Part shown: positions 1 to 7,109 of the stretch, in pieces | Numbering within the stretch: position 1 is the first letter of the stretch | How the letters are laid out: each line of letters begins with the position of its first letter | NCBI RefSeq assembly: GCF_000376265.1 | Contig: NZ_AQWU01000071.1 | Location: 22,633 to 86,632 of the forward strand | Source: Thermus igniterrae ATCC 700962 | Lineage (GTDB): Bacteria > Deinococcota > Deinococci > Deinococcales > Thermaceae | Direction of reading: 5' to 3' | Length of the DNA: 64,000 bases | Position numbers and translations under genes: made by a program | Notes under the pieces: model-generated | The model's input: the letters and a program-made list of their open reading frames with translations, nothing else | Database searches by the model: none | Told to the model about the DNA's origin: nothing

Positions 1-2
1 AA

Positions 3-812
3 GGGGGGAGGCTCTACATCACCGAGCCCGACCGCATGCCCTGGTTGCTCTCCCTCCTCGGCCTCTTCGCCCTCCTGGCCGCCCTTCTGGGCCGGGGGAA
101 AGGGGTGAGGGGGCTTCTGGGCACTTTCCTCAGCCTCCTGGTGGTGGTCTACTTCGTGGTACCCCGGGTGGCGGCGGGGGGGAACCCCCTCCTCTACGCT
201 TTTTTGGGGAGCCTGGGCGTGCTCTTCCTCACCCTCTACTTGGTGCACGGGGTGAACCGCAAGACCACGGCGGCCCTCCTGGGAACCCTCCTCTCCGTGG
301 CCTTCGTGCTGGGCCTTTCTGTCCTCTTCGTGGGGGCCATGGGCTTTACCGGCATGGCCTCGGAGGAGGCCATGCTCCTCGGGCAGTGGGGCGGGGTGGA
401 CCTGGTCTCCCTGTTCCTGGCCGGGGTGGTGGTGGGGGCCCTGGGGGCCCTCACCGACGTCACCGTCACCCAGGCGGCGGTGGTGCAGGCCCTGGCCCAT
501 GCCAACCCCCGCTTGGGCCTTTGGGAGCTCTACCGCCGGGGGATGGAGGTGGGCTACGACCACATCGGCAGCCTGGTGAACACCCTGGTCCTGGCCTACG
601 CCGCGGGTTCCTTGCCCCTTTTCCTCCTCCTCACCAGGGACCCCACCCCCTTGCGTTTCCTCCTCAACACCGAGCCCTTTGCCGCGGAGGTGGCCGCCAT
701 GGTGCTGGGCTCCTTGGGCCTCCTCCTGGCGGTGCCCCTCACCACCCTGGTGGCCGCCTGGGCCTTCCGGGGGGGGAAGGGGGGGCCCCCGGAGCACGGG
801 CATGCCCACTGA
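3..812 (+). CDS. YibE/F-family membrane protein, C-terminal part
   Basis: The frame is open from the first bases of the window, so the gene begins upstream; the ATG at 36 is probably internal. About 269 codons are visible. The protein is almost wholly hydrophobic, with around seven predicted membrane helices. A conserved stretch GALGALTDVTVTQA is followed by a polar loop with GMEVGYDHIGSLVNTLVLAY, which is the signature I associate with YibE/F proteins. The tail is His-rich (EHGHAH). YibE/F members are integral inner-membrane proteins of unknown transport role. The upstream residues (LYITEPDR) look like the end of the extracytoplasmic N-terminal domain typical of the family. It ends 10 bases before sbcD, so the two may be cotranscribed. 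Family assignment is from memory of the motif. Confidence 0.75.
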   Translation, partial: GGRLYITEPDRMPWLLSLLGLFALLAALLGRGKGVRGLLGTFLSLLVVVYFVVPRVAAGGNPLLYAFLGSLGVLFLTLYLVHGVNRKTTAALLGTLLSVAFVLGLSVLFVGAMGFTGMASEEAMLLGQWGGVDLVSLFLAGVVVGALGALTDVTVTQAAVVQALAHANPRLGLWELYRRGMEVGYDHIGSLVNTLVLAYAAGSLPLFLLLTRDPTPLRFLLNTEPFAAEVAAMVLGSLGLLLAVPLTTLVAAWAFRGGKGGPPEHGHAH

Positions 813-822
813 GGGTGGCATA

Positions 823-1956
823 ATGGGGTCCGTGCGCCTACTCCACACCGCGGACTGGCACCTGGGCAAGGTGCTGAAGGGGGTGGACCGTACCCCGGAG
901 ATCGGGGAGGCCCTGAAGGCCTTGCTGGAGATCGTGAGGAGGGAGGGGGTGGACCTGGTCCTGGTCTCCGGGGACCTCTTTGACCGTCCCCAGCCCTCCG
1001 CCGAGGCGGAGGCCCTGGCGGTGGAGTTTTTCCTGGAGCTGAAGGCCCTGGGGGTGCCGGCCTTGGTCATCGCCGGCAACCACGACCCCAAGGAGCGCCT
1101 CGAGGCCCTCGCCCCCCTCTTCGCCCTGGTGGGGGTAGAGGTGCGGGGCCGGCCCCTGTTTCGGGAGGAGGGCGGGGTGGTGCGGGTGGGGGGGCTGGAG
1201 GCCGCCCTGTTGCCCTTCGTCTCCGAGCGGGTCCTGGTGAAGAAGACCTTCCAGGAGGCCGAAGACCGCCACCGCTCCTACGCGGAGGCCATGCGGCGCA
1301 TCCTGGGGAACCTGCAAAGCCCCCTGATGCTGGGCCACTTCGCCGTGGAGGGGGCAAGGCCGGGGGCGGGGGAGTTCGCCTTCCACCTCACGGGGAGCTA
1401 CGCGGTGCCCGCCTCGGCCCTGCCCCTTGCCGCCCGCTACCTGGCCCTGGGGCACATCCACCGGCAGCAGCAGGTCTCCGAGGCTCCCGTGGCCTGGTAC
1501 CCGGGAAGCCTGGTCCAGCTGGACTTCGGCGAGGGGGAGGAGGCCGAGCGGGGGGCGCTTCTGGTGGAGCTTCCCCCTTCGGGCCCTGCCCAGGTCCATC
1601 CCATCCGGGAGCGCTGGGGAAAGCCCCTCAGGACCTACCGCCTGGCCCTGGAGGAGCTGGACGGGCGGCTTGGTGAGCTGGAGCGCTTTCCCGGTTATTT
1701 GCGCCTGGTGGTGGAGGGGAGGCTGAGCCCAGAGCAAAAGGATCGGCTTTTCCGGCACCTGCCCCACCTCCTGGCCGTGGAGGCCGCGGGGGCTCTGCCG
1801 GTGGTGGAAGCGGGGGAAAGGGGGCCGGAGCTTTCCCTCCTGGAGGCCTACGGCCGCTACCTGAAGGAGCGGGGACGGGAGGAGGAGGCCCTTTTGGAGC
1901 GGCTTGAGGCGGTGTTGCGGGAGGTGGAGCTTGAGACCCTTGCGCCTGGAACTTGA
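823..1956 (+). CDS. sbcD: Exonuclease SbcD (Mre11-type nuclease subunit)
   Basis: Encodes 377 residues. The metallophosphoesterase motifs are all present: HTADWHLGK at the N-terminus, VSGDLFDRP, IAGNHDPKE and ALGHIHRQQ. These place two metal ions for 3'-5' exonuclease and hairpin endonuclease activity. SbcD acts with SbcC as the Mre11-Rad50-like complex that opens DNA hairpins and processes breaks. The ATG at 823 is chosen because the first catalytic motif starts six residues in; a longer in-frame reading from 679 lies inside the preceding gene. A GTG at 829 is an alternative. The 3' end overlaps the predicted sbcC start by 26 bases, which indicates translational coupling. Confidence 0.95.
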   Translation: MGSVRLLHTADWHLGKVLKGVDRTPEIGEALKALLEIVRREGVDLVLVSGDLFDRPQPSAEAEALAVEFFLELKALGVPALVIAGNHDPKERLEALAPLFALVGVEVRGRPLFREEGGVVRVGGLEAALLPFVSERVLVKKTFQEAEDRHRSYAEAMRRILGNLQSPLMLGHFAVEGARPGAGEFAFHLTGSYAVPASALPLAARYLALGHIHRQQQVSEAPVAWYPGSLVQLDFGEGEEAERGALLVELPPSGPAQVHPIRERWGKPLRTYRLALEELDGRLGELERFPGYLRLVVEGRLSPEQKDRLFRHLPHLLAVEAAGALPVVEAGERGPELSLLEAYGRYLKERGREEEALLERLEAVLREVELETLAPGT

Positions 1957-4810
1957 GGGCTTTGGCCCCTACCGGGAGAGGCAGGCGGTGGACTTCAGCG
2001 ACGTGGAGCTCTTTGCCATTACCGGCCCCACGGGCTCGGGCAAGAGCACCCTCCTGGACGCCGTGGCCTTTGCCCTGTATGGCCTGGTGCCCCGGGTAGG
2101 GCGGAGCGTGGCCACCCTGAAGCACCCCGCCGCCAGCGAGGCCCGGGTGGCCCTCACCTTCCAGGTGGGGCAGAAGGTATACCGGGTGGAGCGGGTGCGG
2201 GGCCGGCGGAGCGAAGGGCGGCTCTTTGAGCTTTCCCCCGCGGGGGAGCGCCTGGTCCCCTCGGAGACCCTGGAGGCCCTGAACGGCTTTCTGGAGGACC
2301 TTCTGGGCCTTTCCTACGAGGCCTTCACCCGGGCCCTCCTCCTGCCCCAGGGGGAGTTTGACCGCTTCCTCAAAGGGGAGGCCAAGGAGCGGCGGCGCAT
2401 CCTCCTGGACCTATTTGAGCTTTCCCGGCTGGAGCGGGCCCGGGAGCGGGCGGCGGGGGAGCGGGCTAGGCTTTTAGAGGAGAAGGGGCGGCTTGAAGGG
2501 GAGCTCCTTGGGCTTAAGGAGGTGACCCTCGAGGCCCTGGAGGCCCGGGAGAAGGCGCTGGAGGAGGTGGCCCAGGGGGTGGCCCGCTTGGAGGAAGAGG
2601 TAAGGCGGCTGGAGAAGGGCCTAAAGGAGGCGGAGGACCTCCTGAAGCGCCTGGAGGAGCGGCACCTCCTGGAGGCCCAAAGGGCCCGCCTCCTGGGGGA
2701 GGCCTCGAGGATGGCGGCCCTGCGGGAGCGGCTGGCCAAGGCCCAGGAGGCGGAGCGCGCCCTGCCCCTTTGGGAGGACCTGCGGACCAAGGAGAAGGCC
2801 CTGGCCGCCACCCGGGAAGAGGCGGCCCGCCTGGAGGCCAAGGTGCGCGAGCTGGAGGAAAAGCGCCGCGCCCTGGCCTTTGACCCCAAGGCCCTGGAGG
2901 CCCTGCGCCAGGCCCTCCTGGAGGCCCAGGGGCTTAAGGCCCTGGAGGCCCTTTGGCGGCGGGTGGGGGTGAAGGACCACCCGGCGCCCAGGCTGGACCT
3001 GGAGGCCCTGGAGGCCCTTTTGGAGGAGGAGGGGCGCCTTAGGGAGGAGGAGGCCAGCCTGGCCGCCTGGGCGGAGGCCCTGGCCCACCTGCGGGCACGC
3101 CAAGGGGAGCTTGCCGCCCTCCAGGCGGAACTCGCCCAGCTGCAGGAGGAGGGGAGGCGGGTCCGGGAGGAGACGGAGGCCCTGGAGCGGGCCCTCAAGG
3201 GGGCCACCGCCTTCCGCCTCCGGGAGGAGCTTCGCGCCCTCGAGGCTGAGGCTGAGGCCCTGGAAGGGGAGCGGGCCCGGCTTCTGGGGGAGCTAAAGGC
3301 CTTGCGCCAGGAGGAAAGGCGGCTTGGCCTCCTGGCCTTCCACGACCTCCTGGAGCCCGGAAAGCCCTGCCCCTTGTGTGGGGGCCTGGTCCACGCCCTG
3401 CCCCCCAAGCCCAAGGGGGAGGACCTGCGGGAGCGGGTGGCGGCTCTGGAGGGGAAGGATCGGGACCTTCTCCTGCGGCTGGGAAAACTCCGCGAGCGGC
3501 GGGAGGCCCTCCTGAGGGAGGAGGCCGCCTTGGGGGCCGAGCCTTCCCCTGGGGACCCGGAGGCCCTAAAGGCCATCTTGGAGGAGAAGAAAGCCCTGCT
3601 GGAGGAGCTTCGTGGCCGCTACCGCGAGGCCTCGGGCCGGCATAAGGCCCTGGAGCGGGAGGTGGGGGAGCTGGAGGCCAAGGCGAAAAGGCTGGCCGCA
3701 GGGCGCTCGGGAGCGCCCGAGGCCCTCCTCCAGGGGGTGAGGGCCCGGCTGGCAGTCCTGCGGGAGGAGAAGGGGGCCCTGGGGGCGGGGCTTTTCCGCC
3801 ACCTCATGGAGCGCACGGGGGGGCTGGGCTTGGCCGAGCACCTAGGGCGCCTCCAGGCCGCCCTCCGGGAGATGGAGAACAAGGAGGCCCAGGAGAAGCG
3901 CCTTTCCCGGGAGCTGGAGGAGGCCCAGCGGGCGCTTTCCGCCCTGGCCGCCCGCCAGGAGGAGCAGGCCAAGGCCCTGGCCGAGGCCAGGGAGCGGGTG
4001 GGGGGCCTCCTTCCCGAGGCCGAGGCCCGAGCTTCCCACCTGGCCCCCGAGGAAAAGCGGGCCCTGGAGGAACGCCTACAGGCCCACGAGAAGGAGATGG
4101 CGGAGGTGGAGGCCCGCCTCCAGGCCCTTCCTCCCCTCCCCCCCCTCTCCCTGGAGGAGGCGGAGGCCCGGGCGCGCAAGGAGCGGGAGGCCTTGGGGAA
4201 GGCCCAAGAGGCGCTTCGGGCCCTGGAGGGCCGCCGGGCGGTCCTGGAGGCGGAAAGGGAGCGGCTTCGGGAGGGCCTAAAGCGGCGGCGGGAGCTGGAG
4301 GGCCGCCTGGCAGAGGTGGCCAAGGAGGTGGGCCTTTGGGAAAAGCTGGCCCAGGACCTGCAGGCCCACAACTTCCCCGCCTACTTGCTGGGCCTCAGGC
4401 AACGGAACCTGGTGGAGCGGGCCAACGAGCTTCTGAACACCCTCTCTGGGGGCCGGTACCGCCTGAGGGCCCTGGGGGACGAGTACCAGGTCCACGACCT
4501 GTGGCACGCGGGGGAGGCCCGCCCGGTCAAAACCCTCTCCGGAGGGGAGGGCTTCCTGGCCAGCCTCTCCCTGGCCCTGGCCCTTTCCGAGGAGCTCTCC
4601 CGGGGGCGGCTGGGGGCGCTTTTCCTGGACGAGGGCTTCGGCACCCTGGACCCCGAGACCCTGGAGCTGGTGGCGGGGGTCCTGGAAGCCCTCCCCACCC
4701 GGGGCCGCCTGGTGGGCATCGTCACCCACGTGGAGGTCCTGGCGGAGAGGCTTCCCGCCCGCCTGGTGGTGCGCAAGCACCCCACGGGGAGCCGGGTGGA
4801 GTGGGCCTAG
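1931..4810 (+). CDS. sbcC: Exonuclease SbcC (Rad50-type SMC ATPase)
   Basis: Encodes 959 residues from a TTG start. That start is chosen because GGAGGTG lies about 5 bases upstream and the protein then begins with the family's LRLELEGFGPYRE. Walker A (GPTGSGKST) is near residue 33, followed by two very long Glu/Arg/Leu-rich coiled-coil arms. The zinc-hook CPLC is near residue 480, at the middle of the protein as expected. The C-terminal head carries the ABC signature TLSGGEGF and Walker B LFLDEGFGTLD. It forms the ATP-driven clamp that holds DNA for SbcD. The start lies inside the end of sbcD, and the pair is clearly one operon. Confidence 0.95.
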   Translation: MRPLRLELEGFGPYRERQAVDFSDVELFAITGPTGSGKSTLLDAVAFALYGLVPRVGRSVATLKHPAASEARVALTFQVGQKVYRVERVRGRRSEGRLFELSPAGERLVPSETLEALNGFLEDLLGLSYEAFTRALLLPQGEFDRFLKGEAKERRRILLDLFELSRLERARERAAGERARLLEEKGRLEGELLGLKEVTLEALEAREKALEEVAQGVARLEEEVRRLEKGLKEAEDLLKRLEERHLLEAQRARLLGEASRMAALRERLAKAQEAERALPLWEDLRTKEKALAATREEAARLEAKVRELEEKRRALAFDPKALEALRQALLEAQGLKALEALWRRVGVKDHPAPRLDLEALEALLEEEGRLREEEASLAAWAEALAHLRARQGELAALQAELAQLQEEGRRVREETEALERALKGATAFRLREELRALEAEAEALEGERARLLGELKALRQEERRLGLLAFHDLLEPGKPCPLCGGLVHALPPKPKGEDLRERVAALEGKDRDLLLRLGKLRERREALLREEAALGAEPSPGDPEALKAILEEKKALLEELRGRYREASGRHKALEREVGELEAKAKRLAAGRSGAPEALLQGVRARLAVLREEKGALGAGLFRHLMERTGGLGLAEHLGRLQAALREMENKEAQEKRLSRELEEAQRALSALAARQEEQAKALAEARERVGGLLPEAEARASHLAPEEKRALEERLQAHEKEMAEVEARLQALPPLPPLSLEEAEARARKEREALGKAQEALRALEGRRAVLEAERERLREGLKRRRELEGRLAEVAKEVGLWEKLAQDLQAHNFPAYLLGLRQRNLVERANELLNTLSGGRYRLRALGDEYQVHDLWHAGEARPVKTLSGGEGFLASLSLALALSEELSRGRLGALFLDEGFGTLDPETLELVAGVLEALPTRGRLVGIVTHVEVLAERLPARLVVRKHPTGSRVEWA

Positions 4811-4838
4811 CCTGGGGGCGTTTGTCCCTGGAGCCCCC

Positions 4839-4856
4839 CATACCCCTTGGGGTATG
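4839..4856. promoter_or_regulatory. Inverted repeat upstream of the CBS-domain gene
   Basis: CATACCCC and GGGGTATG are perfect 8-base arms separated by TT. The site lies between the sbcC stop and the CBS-domain gene start at 4910. It could be an operator for that gene or a small transcript hairpin. The right arm also contains a -10-like TATGTT (4853-4858). Confidence 0.4.
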
Positions 4857-4909
4857 TTGAAGGGGCCCGGAAGGAGAATCCTTCGCGCCTTTGGGCAAGG
4901 AGGTGTGCC

Positions 4910-5287
4910 GTGAAGAAGGCCAAGGACATCATGTCCACCGAGGTGGTGATGATCCAGGGCTCGGCCACGGTGAAGGAGGCCATCAACCTCATGAAGGAGA
5001 CGGGCCTGAGGGCCTTAATCGTGGACCGGCGCAATGAGGACGACGCCTACGGCATCGTTACCGAGACGGACATCGTCTACAAGGTCATTGCCTACGGCAA
5101 GGACCCCACCACCGTCCAGGTGCACGAGATCATGACCAAACCCGTCATCCCCGTTAACCCCGACCTGGGGGTGGAGTACGTGGCCCGCCTCTTCGCCAAC
5201 ACCGGCATCCGCCGCGCCCCCGTCATCCAGGGGGAGGTGATGGGCATCGTCTCCGTGACGGATATCCTCCACAAAGCCGTGTTCTAG
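4910..5287 (+). CDS. Tandem CBS-domain protein
   Basis: Encodes 125 residues consisting of two CBS motifs and nothing else: the first around residues 1-60 (KAKDIMSTEVVMI to TETDIVYKV), the second around 65-125 (VHEIMTKPVIPV to VSVTDILHKAVF). CBS pairs bind adenosine nucleotides such as AMP, ATP or SAM and act as energy or ligand sensors. This stand-alone form has no attached enzyme, so its partner is unknown. The start is the GTG at 4910 because AAGGAGGT sits at 4898-4905. An upstream ATG at 4847 lies inside the inverted repeat and would add a non-homologous tail. A good intrinsic terminator follows. Confidence 0.88.
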   Translation: MKKAKDIMSTEVVMIQGSATVKEAINLMKETGLRALIVDRRNEDDAYGIVTETDIVYKVIAYGKDPTTVQVHEIMTKPVIPVNPDLGVEYVARLFANTGIRRAPVIQGEVMGIVSVTDILHKAVF

Positions 5288-5304
5288 GGTCCAGGCTCTG
5301 GCTT

Positions 5305-5331
5305 AAGGGCGGCCTTTGGGCCGCCCTTTCT
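5305..5331 (+). terminator. Rho-independent terminator after the CBS-domain gene
   Basis: A perfect 10-bp stem (AAGGGCGGCC with GGCCGCCCTT), a 4-base loop, and a short T-rich tail. It ends where the next promoter's -35 box begins. Confidence 0.85.
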
Positions 5332-5359
5332 TGACTGGGTACAGGAAGCCTTCTAGACT
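5331..5359 (+). promoter_or_regulatory. Sigma-A type promoter for the secreted esterase
   Basis: TTGACT (5331-5336), a 17-base spacer and TAGACT (5354-5359). This is the best -35/-10 pair in the window. It is placed between the preceding terminator and the start at 5377. Confidence 0.8.
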
Positions 5360-5376
5360 GGGGGCGGAGGTGAACA

Positions 5377-6366
5377 ATGCCGCGGGTTTTGGCGTTGCTT
5401 TTGCTTTTGGGCTTGGCCCTGGCCCAGGGCCTCGAGGCCTTCTGGAAGGCGGTGGAGGTGCCGGGGGGGGTCTGCGCCGATGGTTCCCCCTACCGCTTCT
5501 ATGTGAGCCCCGGGGACCCCAGGAAGGTGGTCCTGGACTTTCAGGGGGGTGGGGCCTGCTGGGACGCGGCCACCTGCGCCCCCCAGAGCCAGACCTACCG
5601 CAAGCGGGTGGACGTGCAGGAGCTGTTGCTGGCCCAGGGCATCTACAACCGCCTGAGCGTGGCCAACCCCTTCTACGGCTGGACCCACGTCTTCATCCCC
5701 TACTGCACCGGGGACCTGCACGTGGGCCGGGCCACCGTGGACTACGGGGGCTTCCGGGTGCACCACCAGGGGGCCCGCAACGCCCTGGCCGCCTTGGAGT
5801 ACGTGTTCCGCAACCACACGAACCCCGAGCGGGTCTTCGTCACCGGGTGTAGCGCCGGGGCCTACGGGGCGGTGTTCTGGGCGGACAAGGTCCTCTCCAC
5901 CTACAAGAACGCCCAGGTGGCCGTGTGCGGGGACGCCGGGGTGGGGGTGCGCACCGAGGGCTTCCCCGGCTTTGCCCGCTGGAACCCCAGGCTCCCCGAA
6001 CTCCCGGGCCTCTCCTCCAACCCCCAGGTGGCCGAGATCTACCTGGCCCTAGCCAGGGCCTTCCCCTCAGGGCGCTTTGCCCAGTACACCACGGTCCTGG
6101 ACGGCACCCAGGTCTTCTTCTACGCCCTCATGAAGGGGGAGCGCTCCCCTTCCGAGGCCACGGCCCGGGAGTGGGCGGAAGGGGCCTTTAGGGCTGTTTC
6201 CGCCCCGGCCCAGGCGGAGAACTACACCTTCTACTTGGCCCCGGGGGGCCAGCACTGCATCCTGCCCCGGCCCGAGCTCTACACCCTGAGGGTGGGGGAG
6301 ACCAGCTTCCTGGACTGGCTCAGGGCCCTGGCCGAGGGGAAGACACCCCCCAGGGTGCGCCCCTGA
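5377..6366 (+). CDS. Secreted pectinacetylesterase/Notum-family hydrolase
   Basis: Encodes 329 residues with a clear signal peptide (MPRVLALLLLLGLALAQG, cleavage likely after ALA or AQ), so it is exported. The mature protein has the family's LDFQGGGACWD oxyanion region, the nucleophile elbow VTGCSAGAYGA, and candidates for the remaining triad, Asp in VLDGTQ and His in GGQHCIL. Several cysteines suggest disulfides. Pectinacetylesterase/Notum enzymes are alpha/beta hydrolases that remove acetyl or acyl groups from polysaccharides or proteins; the true substrate here is unknown. GGAGGTG precedes the ATG. It has its own promoter, and its last 47 bases overlap the convergent metallopeptidase-like gene. 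Confidence 0.8.
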   Translation: MPRVLALLLLLGLALAQGLEAFWKAVEVPGGVCADGSPYRFYVSPGDPRKVVLDFQGGGACWDAATCAPQSQTYRKRVDVQELLLAQGIYNRLSVANPFYGWTHVFIPYCTGDLHVGRATVDYGGFRVHHQGARNALAALEYVFRNHTNPERVFVTGCSAGAYGAVFWADKVLSTYKNAQVAVCGDAGVGVRTEGFPGFARWNPRLPELPGLSSNPQVAEIYLALARAFPSGRFAQYTTVLDGTQVFFYALMKGERSPSEATAREWAEGAFRAVSAPAQAENYTFYLAPGGQHCILPRPELYTLRVGETSFLDWLRALAEGKTPPRVRP

Positions 6367-7102
6367 GGCCGAAGGCGGCGAACCACTCCTTGAGCCCGGG
6401 GTAGAGCTCCAAGAGGAGCCGGTGCCCCTTCCGGCGGTCCAGGGGGGCCGCCTCCAGGAAGGCCCGGAGGAGGCGGTCCCCCCCTTCTTCCAGAATCTCT
6501 TCCCCCTTGAGGGTGAACTGGGCCTGGAACCAAAGGGCCCCCTTCAGGTCTCCCCGCCGCCTCTCGTAAGCGGAGAGGCTCTTCCGCTCGGGGTCTAGGC
6601 GGGCCAGGTACCGGCTCCAGGCCAGGAGGACCTCTGCCAGGTCAGGATGGGCCCGCTTCAGGCCCAGGAGGAAGAGGTAGTTGGCGAAAAACTCGTCCAG
6701 CCACCTGGCCCCTGTGCGGAGCCGCCAGGCCACCTGCAGGGCGTGGGCGTACTCGTGGCCCAGGTTGAGGTCCAGGAAGGCGGGAAGCTCCCCCGGGGGA
6801 GGCCCCAGGGGAATGAGGGCCTCCCGCAGGCGGTGGAGGAGCCTTTCCGGGTAGGTAAGGGGGGCAAAGAGGGAAAGCCCCTCGGGTCCCGTGCGCTGGA
6901 AGGGGAGGCCATAGGGGTAGGGGAGGCGGGCCCGCCAGTCCCTTTCCGACAGGACGTAAAGGGTGACCGGGGGCACGGGGGCGTAGGCGGTGTAGGCCTC
7001 CCGCAGGGCCAGGAGGTAGCCCTGCAGGGCCAGGGCCCGGCGCACACTCCCCTCGGAGGCGAAGGCGGGCAGGTGAGGGTGGGGGAGGGCCTTGAGGGGC
7101 AT
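6320..7102 (-). CDS. HExxH protein, minimal gluzincin-like putative metallopeptidase
   Basis: Encodes 260 residues. I do not recognise a named family. The central sequence LGHEYAHALQ is an HExxH zinc motif, and about 20 residues later WLDEFFANY supplies an Asp-Glu pair in the place where gluzincins have their third ligand, Glu. No signal peptide or membrane segment is evident, so it is probably cytosolic. The rest is Leu/Arg/Pro-rich and helical. It starts 7 bases after the recG stop and is probably cotranscribed with it. Its 3' end overlaps the convergent esterase gene by 47 bases. Catalytic activity is inferred from the motif only. Confidence 0.6.
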   Translation of the reverse strand: MPLKALPHPHLPAFASEGSVRRALALQGYLLALREAYTAYAPVPPVTLYVLSERDWRARLPYPYGLPFQRTGPEGLSLFAPLTYPERLLHRLREALIPLGPPPGELPAFLDLNLGHEYAHALQVAWRLRTGARWLDEFFANYLFLLGLKRAHPDLAEVLLAWSRYLARLDPERKSLSAYERRRGDLKGALWFQAQFTLKGEEILEEGGDRLLRAFLEAAPLDRRKGHRLLLELYPGLKEWFAAFGLRGAPWGVSSPRPGP

Positions 7103-7109
7103 CCCGCCT

